A stretch of DNA of 64,000 nucleotides, from positions 310,001 to 374,000 of the forward strand of contig NZ_JANUXN010000002.1 of assembly GCF_025699485.1 (NCBI RefSeq), given 5' to 3'. The position numbers and the translations under genes are program-made. This DNA comes from Thauera carbonicopians. Its GTDB lineage: Bacteria; Pseudomonadota; Gammaproteobacteria; Burkholderiales; Rhodocyclaceae. A model generated the notes under the pieces. That model was not told the DNA's origin. It was given only the letters and a program-made list of their open reading frames with translations, and ran no database searches. Positions 55,420 to 62,617 of the stretch are shown here, piece after piece; position 1 is the stretch's first letter, and each line of letters begins with the position of its first letter.

Positions 55420-56355
55420 TCAGACCGCTAATGCAAATGCCTCAGCGGGCGTTCTCATGTTCAGCGCCTGATGTGGGCGCCTATGGTTGTAGAACTGGAT
55501 CCAGTCCCCGATCAGGCGGCTGGCATGCTGCAGTGATTCGAAGCGGTGGTGATGCACACATTGCTCCTTGAGCATGCGGACCACTCGCTCCACCAGGCCA
55601 TTCTGCTCAGGGCTGTGTGGCGTGATGAACTCCTGGCGCAACCCATAGCTTCTGGCCAGCGCCGTGAAACTGCGGCTGGTGAAGACAAGGCCGTTGTCCG
55701 AGCGCAGCAGGAACGGGGCTGGCACGCGCCCGAGCGTACTGAACCGGGCGATCAGTGCGTGCTCCAGCGCTGACTCGGCCGTCTTCGAGTTTCCTCTGCG
55801 CGACAGGTGCCAGCCCAGCAGCTCACGGCTGTGGCAGTCGATCACCAGCGCCATCGTGGTCCAGCCATCACGGCCGGCCCAGATCCGGCGCATGTCGGTG
55901 GCCCAGCGCTCGTTGGGCGCCTTGGCCACCGAGAGCAACGCCTGGATCCTGGGCCTGAACCCCACAGGCCGTTTGCGCACCTGCCAACCTTTGATCTGGA
56001 AGATGCGCTGCACCGTATTCTTATTGAACCCCAGCAGGTGCGCCACCGTGCGATAACCAAACGACGGGTTCTCCTCGATCATGGCCTTGATCGGTGTCAC
56101 AAAGCGATCCTGAAGCGTCGGCTCAGCCTTCACCGGTCGGTAGTACACGCTGCGCCGGGGTACCTCGAACCACCGGCACAGCTTGCTGATCGAGACGATG
56201 AGGCCCTCGGCCTGTAGTCCCTGGCGGATCGTCTCGATCACTTCTCGTCCTCGCCTAGCAGGGACTGCATTTTTTTCGGGCGCGCAGCTCCGGCATCGCC
56301 TCGCCATAAGCCTCCTGCAGGTCCTTGAGTTGGTGTTCGTACTGGTCGCGCACAT
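55420..56355 (-). CDS. IS3-family transposase OrfB
   Basis: About 290 residues of DDE integrase, intact: NERWATDMRRIWAGRDGWTT, RSDNGLVFTSRSF and PEQNGLVERVVRMLKEQC hold the Asp-Asp-Glu triad. The open frame extends into orfA, and the functional protein is expected to be an OrfAB fusion made at the A7 run (56270-56276 on the plus strand as T7). Confidence 0.88.
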   Translation of the reverse strand: MCATSTNTNSRTCRRLMARRCRSCAPEKNAVPARRGREVIETIRQGLQAEGLIVSISKLCRWFEVPRRSVYYRPVKAEPTLQDRFVTPIKAMIEENPSFGYRTVAHLLGFNKNTVQRIFQIKGWQVRKRPVGFRPRIQALLSVAKAPNERWATDMRRIWAGRDGWTTMALVIDCHSRELLGWHLSRRGNSKTAESALEHALIARFSTLGRVPAPFLLRSDNGLVFTSRSFTALARSYGLRQEFITPHSPEQNGLVERVVRMLKEQCVHHHRFESLQHASRLIGDWIQFYNHRRPHQALNMRTPAEAFALAV

Positions 56356-56551
56356 CCTGCGGGTTAGCCTTCAGGGCGTTCTCCATCCTCTTGCGCCCGT
56401 CATTCACCCAGGTCTCGATCTCCGAGGGCGGCAGGTCATAGGCCCGGCTCGCTTCAGCCACGCTGGTCTTGCCCTGGAGGATCTCCAGCACCAGCGCTGC
56501 CTTGCGCTTGGCTGTCCAGCGTTTGATTTCTTCGTCCATCAATGTGCTCAT
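56255..56551 (-). CDS. IS3-family transposase OrfA
   Basis: 98 aa with an N-terminal helix-turn-helix (KRKAALVLEILQGKTSVAEA, YDLPPSEIETWV) and a coiled-coil tail. It reads through the A7 run as RARKKC and stops at 56255. Confidence 0.85.
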   Translation of the reverse strand: MSTLMDEEIKRWTAKRKAALVLEILQGKTSVAEASRAYDLPPSEIETWVNDGRKRMENALKANPQDVRDQYEHQLKDLQEAYGEAMPELRARKKCSPC

Positions 56552-56608
56552 GGTGTCTTCCTTTTGACGATAACACCTGAGCAGGTTTTCAGTGGGTCAA
56601 TACAGTTG

Positions 56609-56760
56609 CACTTTTGAGTGGGTGATTGTTGGTATTGTCAGCCCTGGTCGGAGTGCACCATGGGCTTTTCGTTGGGTGGCAGATTCCTGAAGGCCTTCTT
56701 GAGCATGACACTGACCAGGGCGAATACCGGGCGCTTGGCTGAGTGCAACAGCGCGGTCAC
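56609..56760 (-). pseudogene. Fragment of another IS3-family (IS150-like) OrfB
   Basis: Minus-strand reading LLHSAKRPVFALVSVMLKKA, then FRNLPPNEKPMVHSDQG, then a TGA where Trp or Phe is usual, then QYQQ. This is the region around the second catalytic Asp (HSDQG). Only about 45 codons remain. Confidence 0.65.
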
Positions 56761-56792
56761 GGGTACGGCGGTCGACAGCTGCGGTCTGCACG

Positions 56793-56894
56793 ACCATCGG
56801 GGTGGGCTTCCGCTACACGGGGCAGTAGTTCCTGAGTGGGCTGAGCCTGTATTACTACAAGATGCGTTTCTATTCGCCGGTGTATAAAAAGTAG
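56793..56894 (+). pseudogene. Rhs-repeat protein remnant
   Basis: Plus-strand reading TIGVGFRYTGQ, stop, FLSGLSLYYYKMRFYSPVYK. This corresponds to the conserved RYTGQ..L..LGLYYYKARFYSP end of the Rhs core. A TAG interrupts it and the sequence after YSP is lost. Only about 34 codons are left. Confidence 0.6.
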
Positions 56895-56897
56895 ACG

Positions 56898-57227
56898 TTA
56901 GCCATAGGCCCTGGAGAAAACTTCGTCCATGGCATTGATGATGGCGTCTGCTTCGTGTGCCAACGACCCCACCTTCTTACCCAGCGAATCGATTGGTACC
57001 GACACCACTTGCAGTGTATGTAATGTCACCTGGATGCCATCGATTTCGAAAATCGGGTTCACCCGCGATGCCACCATGCCCACGTTGACAGAGGCTTTCT
57101 CGGTTTTGGCCAGGGGAATGACGATTCGGCTTTTCCGCTCATCGAACGCCGCGGACTGCACCACGACGACGAACGGGATTGCAGCGGCATTCTTGCCGGG
57201 GTTCCGATGAACGTCGAACTGGCTCAT
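56898..57227 (-). CDS. ccdB: CcdB-family toxin
   Basis: 109 aa gyrase-targeting toxin family: MSQFDVHRN at the start, SRIVIPLAK and VVSVPIDSLGKKVGSLAHEA are characteristic. The F-plasmid C-terminus Trp-Gly-Ile that contacts gyrase is not conserved (ends FSRAYG), so potency is uncertain. It overlaps ccdA by 4 bp, antitoxin gene first, as in ccd operons. Confidence 0.88.
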   Translation of the reverse strand: MSQFDVHRNPGKNAAAIPFVVVVQSAAFDERKSRIVIPLAKTEKASVNVGMVASRVNPIFEIDGIQVTLHTLQVVSVPIDSLGKKVGSLAHEADAIINAMDEVFSRAYG

Positions 57228-57478
57228 AAGGGGGAGTGCTCCGAACCGAACGTGCCATAACGTTCATCGAACCGGTTCCAGGCTTCAGAGACCTTTGTAT
57301 AGAGTTGGCGCTTTTCTTCGCGAGCCTGAGCTTCCCTGGCAATGAATTCAGCCAGCAAGCCATCAACCGTGGCCGACAGGTTGTTCGTGTAGCGGCGGGC
57401 TTGCTCGACGGTGCTTTCGCTCAAAGTCAGGTTGACCGGGCGTTTCGTCGCCTGTGCAGCGGCTCCTGTGGATTTCAT
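57224..57478 (-). CDS. ccdA: CcdA-family antitoxin
   Basis: 84 aa. N-terminal ribbon-helix-helix DNA-binding part (KRPVNLTLSESTVEQARRYT) and C-terminal toxin-binding tail ending ERYGTFGSEHSPL (compare the RNGSFADE-like tail of CcdA). ATG 57478 begins the conserved region; longer in-frame starts exist but are unlikely. It probably represses its own promoter together with CcdB. Confidence 0.88.
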   Translation of the reverse strand: MKSTGAAAQATKRPVNLTLSESTVEQARRYTNNLSATVDGLLAEFIAREAQAREEKRQLYTKVSEAWNRFDERYGTFGSEHSPL

Positions 57479-57741
57479 GGCTACCTCCAGTGCGCATAGT
57501 ATGCGCATGATACGTTGGGTGTGCATTCGGATTTGAAGTTCCGCGGTTTCTCTGTGACTGCAGTGAGGGCGGGTGTGGGGAGAAGGTCGGTGGTGTACCT
57601 TTGTTCATGTCTGGTGGAGTTTTCCCCCGTTCTGTGGTTTCTTTCGTCATAGACGAATGGCATGCATGCCGAGTCGTAAACAGCTATGCTCACGGTTCGA
57701 GCAACGACATGGGAATACGCGCTTCAGATGCAGGCAGAGCG

Positions 57742-59487
57742 ATGTGGACCAAGATGAGCAGGCCATCCATCCTGGGCTTTTCCAGTCAATCCGAGGGCAT
57801 ATCGGACGAGACCCGACTCGTTGAGGCGCTTCAGCATCATCAGCTCATTACGGTCGAGGGCGTCAAGCGGGTGCGTGCGGCGGCGCTCGCTCGCGGCCTG
57901 GCGTTTTCCCGAGCTGCCACGCGTCTGGGTGTCGTGTCCGAGCGGGGCATGGCGGGGCTGTTCGGCGAACTCCTCGGCATCGATGTCCTTGCTCGATCCG
58001 ACTATCCACGTCCGCTGGCGATCCCGGCCGCGCTGAACCCTGTCTTCCTGCGTCGGCACGGCGTGTGCCCGATCGGCGAGTCCGAAGGACGGGCCCGGCT
58101 GGCCATGGCCAATCCGATGGACGAGGTGGCGGTCGAAGGAGTGCGCTTTGCGCTGGGCAAGCCGGTGGAGCGGCTGGCAGCACTGGAGTCAGACATCGAG
58201 GAACAGTTGCAGGCCGACGCCCGCGAGGACAGTCTGCACTCGGATGCTCATGCAGGGCAGGGCGAAGCAGCGGGCAGCGGGGACGATATCGACCGGCTGT
58301 CCGACCATGATTCGGACGCGCCTGCCATACGACTGGCGCACCGTCTGCTGACGCAGGCGATGGACATGCATGCGTCGGACATTCATCTCGAACCCTCGGC
58401 CGATGCGTTGGTGGTGCGCTACCGGATCGATGGCATCCTACAGGAGGCCGAAACCCTGTCCGGCCGCTGGTCGCAAGCCCTGATCTCGCGGCTCAAGCTG
58501 ATGGCGCGGCTCGACATTGCCGAAAAACGCCTGCCGCAGGATGGGCGCATCCGCTTCACGACACGGGGCGTGAGCCTCGATCTGCGCGTCGCGACTTTTC
58601 CCACGTTACATGGCGAGTCGATGGTGCTGCGTTTGCTCGGGCAGCACTCGGTTTCGCCTGAACTGGAGCGGCTCGAGCTCGACCCCTTCAGCCTGAGTGC
58701 ACTTCGGACAGCGCTCGAGCGGCCCCATGGCATCGTGCTGATCACCGGCCCGACCGGTAGCGGCAAGACGACGACCCTCTATGCCGCGCTGAATGCGATC
58801 CGCAGCCCCGAGCTCAAGATCGTCACGGTGGAGGATCCCATCGAGTACACCCTGCCCGGCGTGGCGCAGCTGCAGGTGAAACCCGAGATCGGACTGACTT
58901 ACGGCGCTGCGCTGCGTTCGGTGCTCCGCAATGATCCGGACGTGATCATGATCGGTGAGATCCGGGACAGCGAGACTGCCGATATCGCCATTCGCTCGGC
59001 ACTGACCGGGCACTTGGTGCTTGCGACGCTGCATACCAATACCGCCGCAGGTACCGTGACGCGCCTGTTGGACCTGGGGGTGGCGGACTATCTGCTGGCA
59101 TCGACGCTGGTGTTTGCCGGCGCACAGCGCCTGGTTCGCCGACTATGTCCGGCGTGCGTCACAACGCGTTTACCGACGCCGGAGGAGCACGCGGCGATGG
59201 CTGTGGTTGCGGGAGACGATGCCGGATCCTACCGGCTGTCCATGGCGACAGGCTGCCCGACCTGCCGGGGGCGCGGCTACAGCGGGCGTATTCCGCTCTT
59301 CGAGGCGCTGGCCATCGGAACGGAAGAGCGAGGGGCGATCCGGCAGGCGCATGCGGAAGAGGTGCTGCAGCGATTGGCTCGGGAAAAGGACATCCCGGCC
59401 TTGCTGTCCATCGGATTGCGCAGGGTGCTGGCGGGAGAGACGACGCTCGATGAAGTGCTGGGCGTCATCGAGGACGGGCGGCTGTGA
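57742..59487 (+). CDS. gspE: Type II secretion/pilus assembly ATPase GspE
   Basis: About 580 aa. An N-terminal GspE-II-like domain (about 20-150), then the hexameric secretion ATPase: ASDIHLEPSADALVVRYRID, Walker A GPTGSGKTTTLY, Asp box VTVEDPIEYTLPGVAQ, Walker B region DVIMIGEIRDSETADIA, His box GHLVLATLHTNTA, and a four-cysteine zinc site (CPAC and CPTC). The start is uncertain; ATG 57742 and ATG 57754 are the best, with a longer open frame upstream lacking any ribosome site. First of gspEFGHIJ. Confidence 0.92.
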   Translation: MWTKMSRPSILGFSSQSEGISDETRLVEALQHHQLITVEGVKRVRAAALARGLAFSRAATRLGVVSERGMAGLFGELLGIDVLARSDYPRPLAIPAALNPVFLRRHGVCPIGESEGRARLAMANPMDEVAVEGVRFALGKPVERLAALESDIEEQLQADAREDSLHSDAHAGQGEAAGSGDDIDRLSDHDSDAPAIRLAHRLLTQAMDMHASDIHLEPSADALVVRYRIDGILQEAETLSGRWSQALISRLKLMARLDIAEKRLPQDGRIRFTTRGVSLDLRVATFPTLHGESMVLRLLGQHSVSPELERLELDPFSLSALRTALERPHGIVLITGPTGSGKTTTLYAALNAIRSPELKIVTVEDPIEYTLPGVAQLQVKPEIGLTYGAALRSVLRNDPDVIMIGEIRDSETADIAIRSALTGHLVLATLHTNTAAGTVTRLLDLGVADYLLASTLVFAGAQRLVRRLCPACVTTRLPTPEEHAAMAVVAGDDAGSYRLSMATGCPTCRGRGYSGRIPLFEALAIGTEERGAIRQAHAEEVLQRLAREKDIPALLSIGLRRVLAGETTLDEVLGVIEDGRL

Positions 59488-60704
59488 GACGGTTCACCGT
59501 GCGTGCGCTGACTGTCGATGGCGAAAACCGCATCCTGATACGTGAGGCGAAGGATGCGGAGGGCCTTGCCCTGGAGCTGATCGGCGAAAACCTGACGCCG
59601 CTCCGGATCACGGAGCAGGACGGCAGCATCACCGATCTGCTCAGTCGACCGGTGATGCTGAACCAGCGCATGCCGCTTCGTGACGTCGCGCTGTTTTGCG
59701 AACAGATCGGTGCGATGCTCGCCTCCGGTCTGACCGTCGAACAGGCGCTGCGCGTGGTCTCGCGCCAGGCGGGCAAGCGTCCGTCGGCGCGCCTGGCGCG
59801 CAGCCTGCTGCCTCGCATCCAGGCCGGAGCACCCCTGTCGGCTGCCTTGGGCGCCGAACCCGGCATGCCGCAATACCTGCCGCCGATGATCCGGGCAGCG
59901 GAGAGTGGCGGGGACCTGGCCGATGGGCTGGAGGCAGCAGGGCGCCACCTGCAGCGCCAGGCCGGCACGCGGGCGGAGATCGGCAATGCGCTGACTTATC
60001 CTGCCATCGTGCTCGCGACCGTTCTGCTTGCGCTGGTGGTGGTGCTGACCGTGGTGATCCCGGGGTTCGAACCGATCTTCGCCGGCGAAGAGCATCGCTT
60101 GCCGGGCATGACGCGTTTCGTGCTGTGGCTGTCGGACATGGTACTGAACCACGCCCTGGCAGCGCTGCTGTGGAGCCTCGGGCTCGTCGCGGCAGGGTTC
60201 GTGCTGTATCGCCGTTCTCCATGGTTCGACACCTGGCTCGGCGCAGCAGCACGACGGCTTCCGCCTGTTCGTCTCATGGAAAGACTGAATGTTTCGCGCA
60301 TGCTCGGCGTGCTCGGGATGCTCTTTCAGAGCGGCGTGGAAGCTTCGGAAGCCGTGCTGCTGACGGCACAGGCTGCCGGCTCGCGGCGTCTTCGTGTTGC
60401 GCTGGAAGGTGCGTCGCGACAGCTTCGCGAGGGCAGTACGATCGGTGCGGCCCTCGAATCCATCGGGTCGATTCCCGACGAGACCTGCGCCTTGATCGAG
60501 GTGGGAGAACACACCGGCGCACTTGGTACTGCAACGCTGCGCGCCGCCCAGTTGCTGGAGCGGGATGCGTCCGAACAACTCGAACGGACGCTCGCGCTGG
60601 TCAATCCGCTCGCGATCGCGTTCCTGGGTATCGTCGTCGGCCTCGTGGTCGGCGGCGTCATGCTGGGAATACTCAGCATCAACCAACTTGCATTGAGATC
60701 ATGA
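59484..60704 (+). CDS. gspF: Type II secretion inner-membrane platform protein GspF
   Basis: 406 aa with two T2SF domains (about 70-190 and 275-395) and three membrane helices (about 170-195, 220-240, 375-400). FCEQIGAMLASGLTVEQALR and MLGVLGMLFQSGVEASEAV are the paired motifs. The GTG start at 59484 overlaps gspE by 4 bp. Confidence 0.93.
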   Translation: MRRFTVRALTVDGENRILIREAKDAEGLALELIGENLTPLRITEQDGSITDLLSRPVMLNQRMPLRDVALFCEQIGAMLASGLTVEQALRVVSRQAGKRPSARLARSLLPRIQAGAPLSAALGAEPGMPQYLPPMIRAAESGGDLADGLEAAGRHLQRQAGTRAEIGNALTYPAIVLATVLLALVVVLTVVIPGFEPIFAGEEHRLPGMTRFVLWLSDMVLNHALAALLWSLGLVAAGFVLYRRSPWFDTWLGAAARRLPPVRLMERLNVSRMLGVLGMLFQSGVEASEAVLLTAQAAGSRRLRVALEGASRQLREGSTIGAALESIGSIPDETCALIEVGEHTGALGTATLRAAQLLERDASEQLERTLALVNPLAIAFLGIVVGLVVGGVMLGILSINQLALRS

Positions 60705-61156
60705 CCGAACACCTTCATCTTTCGGCACGCCGGCACATGGGGACAAGTAGGGGCTTCACACTGCTCGAACTTCTGGTCGTGCTCGTCATCATGGGTTTGC
60801 TGACCGCCGTGGTCACGCCGCAGGTGATGAACATGTTCTCCGGCGCAAAGTCGGATACGGCGGCGCTCCAGGTGGAAACGCTGACCACCGCGCTCAATTA
60901 CTACCGGGTCGACATGGGGACTTATCCGGAGATGGAACATGGGCTGCGCGCCCTTTGGGAAGCCCCGCCGGGCGCGGCCAAGTGGCGTGGGCCCTATGTG
61001 CGAAAGCAGCAGCACCTGACCGATCCGTGGGGGCGTCCGTACCGCTACCGGATGCCGGGCAAGCATGGACCGGCGGATGTCTTCTCGCTGGGTGCGGACG
61101 ACAAGGAAGGCGGCAGTGGCGAAGACACCGACATCGGCAATTGGGACAGGCAATGA
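60701..61156 (+). CDS. gspG: Major pseudopilin GspG
   Basis: 151 aa. A prepilin leader ends at Gly in TSRG, followed by FTLLELLVVLVIMGLLTAVV with Glu5. DPWGRPYRYRMPGKHGPADV and FSLGADDKEGGSGEDTDIGN form the calcium-binding C-terminal region of GspG. ATGA overlap with gspF. Confidence 0.94.
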   Translation: MTEHLHLSARRHMGTSRGFTLLELLVVLVIMGLLTAVVTPQVMNMFSGAKSDTAALQVETLTTALNYYRVDMGTYPEMEHGLRALWEAPPGAAKWRGPYVRKQQHLTDPWGRPYRYRMPGKHGPADVFSLGADDKEGGSGEDTDIGNWDRQ

Positions 61157-61556
61157 GCGTGGCATGACGCTGCTCGAGTTGCTGGTGGTGATCGTGCTGC
61201 TCGGTTTGCTTGCCGCCATCGGCGCCCAGGCGGTCCCGGGCGATGACCGGCGCCTGCAAGGTGTCTCGGAACGTGTCGAGCACCGTCTCAGGAAGGCCAG
61301 GTTGAGTGCGATGAGAAGCGGTGTCGCTGTGTTCGTTCCGTGTGAGTCCATGGCAAGTTCGAGGCGAGGGGAGGCCGCCAAGGCTGACCGTGATACCGGC
61401 TTCACGGTGTCCTGCATGAGCGGGGCGGGACGGGAGCGGGGCATCACCTTCTTTCCCGATGGATCTTCCAGCGGGGAGGCGATCGAATTCATGTCCGGAA
61501 GGACGCGTACCCGGATCCGTGTCGACGCGCTGACTGGCAGCCTGGCGTTCGAGTAG
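61116..61556 (+). CDS. gspH: Minor pseudopilin GspH
   Basis: About 146 aa, with the cleavage site at GNERG before MTLLELLVVIVLLGLLAAIG. GTG 61116 is proposed because AAGGAAGG lies just upstream; it puts the first 41 bp inside gspG. An ATG at the mature N-terminus itself would leave no leader peptide, so it is not a plausible start. The C-terminal part GITFFPDGSSSGEAIEF fits GspH. Confidence 0.82.
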   Translation: MAKTPTSAIGTGNERGMTLLELLVVIVLLGLLAAIGAQAVPGDDRRLQGVSERVEHRLRKARLSAMRSGVAVFVPCESMASSRRGEAAKADRDTGFTVSCMSGAGRERGITFFPDGSSSGEAIEFMSGRTRTRIRVDALTGSLAFE

Positions 61557-61560
61557 CACC

Positions 61561-61941
61561 ATGCGTCGACAAGACGGATTCAGTCTACTCGAAACCCTGA
61601 TCGCCCTTGCCGTGGTGGCGCTCTTCTTTGGCGTGCTGCTGCCGCCGATCGTGACGAACCTGGAACGCATCGAAGCGGACGCCCTGAGGGCTGAGGCCTT
61701 GTTGGTCGCAGCCAATCAGCTCGAGGCCCATGTCGTCATCGCCGCCGATACGGAGGGACGCTTCGAGGGCAGCGAAGGCGCCTTGTCATGGAGGGCGACG
61801 GTCGAACAGGCTGGAACGGCAGCCAGTGCGGTCGATACCGTGAAGCCCTATGCGCTTCGTCGGGTGCAGGTCGACGTCTTCGCTCAAGGGCGTGTGCCCT
61901 TGGTGTCGCTTGAAACTTACCGTGTCGGAGTGGTTCGTTGA
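61561..61941 (+). CDS. gspI: Minor pseudopilin GspI
   Basis: 126 aa. Leader MRRQDG followed by FSLLETLIALAVVALFFGVL with Glu5 and the AANQLEAHVV motif typical of GspI. Initiates the pseudopilus tip with GspJ and GspK. It starts 4 bp after gspH. Confidence 0.88.
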   Translation: MRRQDGFSLLETLIALAVVALFFGVLLPPIVTNLERIEADALRAEALLVAANQLEAHVVIAADTEGRFEGSEGALSWRATVEQAGTAASAVDTVKPYALRRVQVDVFAQGRVPLVSLETYRVGVVR

Positions 61942-62579
61942 GCGCGCGACGCATGCGCAGCGCAGTTGGAGGCTTCACGCTTCTGGAACTGCTCATCGCC
62001 ATGGTCATCGGCAGCGGGCTTGTTTACATGGCTACCGAGGTGTTGTTGCTGGTCCAGCGAGGTGTGGAGCAATCCAGGGAGGCGGCGGGGCAGGTGATGG
62101 CGGAGCAGCGCGCGATCGCGGTGATGAAAGCGGCAATATCGAACCTTGTTCCACCTGCCTCTGATACCGATGAGCGACATCGGATCGTCGCGACCGGGTC
62201 AGTCTTCGAGTTTGCCGCGATTCCGGTCGACAGCCAGGTCCACGCGGGGACGGTGAGGGCAAGAATTCTGATCGAGCCGGCAAGTGCAGGTGGGTTCGTG
62301 GTGGCATTCGAGCAACGGGGGCTGGGAGCCGTCACTTCGAGCCCGCCGCCACGGCTCATCCTTTTGAAGGATCTCACCAGTGCTTCGCTGCAGTACTCGT
62401 ATCGCACCCCTCTCGGTCTTCGAACGCACGCCACGCGGCCCGAGCAGGCCCCGGAGCTGGTGACGCTGAGTTGGACCAGGGCGGAACATGAAGGGAAAAG
62501 CGGTTCGTTGTCCGTTCGACCACGACTCGATGTCGGCGCGAACTGCAGGCTCGATTTCCTGCCCTTGAGCTGCCGCTAA
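61938..62579 (+). CDS. gspJ: Minor pseudopilin GspJ
   Basis: 213 aa. Leader ending in VGG before FTLLELLIAMVIGSGLVYMA with Glu5. TTG 61938 overlaps the gspI stop; ATG 61953 is an alternative. The C-terminal region is longer than in other minor pseudopilins, as expected for GspJ. No gspK follows: the next gene is convergent eutA. Confidence 0.82.
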   Translation: MSARRMRSAVGGFTLLELLIAMVIGSGLVYMATEVLLLVQRGVEQSREAAGQVMAEQRAIAVMKAAISNLVPPASDTDERHRIVATGSVFEFAAIPVDSQVHAGTVRARILIEPASAGGFVVAFEQRGLGAVTSSPPPRLILLKDLTSASLQYSYRTPLGLRTHATRPEQAPELVTLSWTRAEHEGKSGSLSVRPRLDVGANCRLDFLPLSCR

Positions 62580-62617
62580 GGGGGAAGTTGGCGGGGCGCC
62601 TCGAATTGCCCCCTGAT

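Larger units (their letters stand above)
55392..56604 (-). mobile_element. IS3-family insertion sequence with 4-bp target duplication
   Basis: 1213 bp. Terminal inverted repeats read TGTATTGACCCAGCAGAACC (left) and TGTATTGACCCACTGAAAAC (right, complement). GTTG flanks both ends (55388-55391 and 56605-56608), which fits a simple and fairly recent insertion into the IS701 fragment. Confidence 0.88.
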
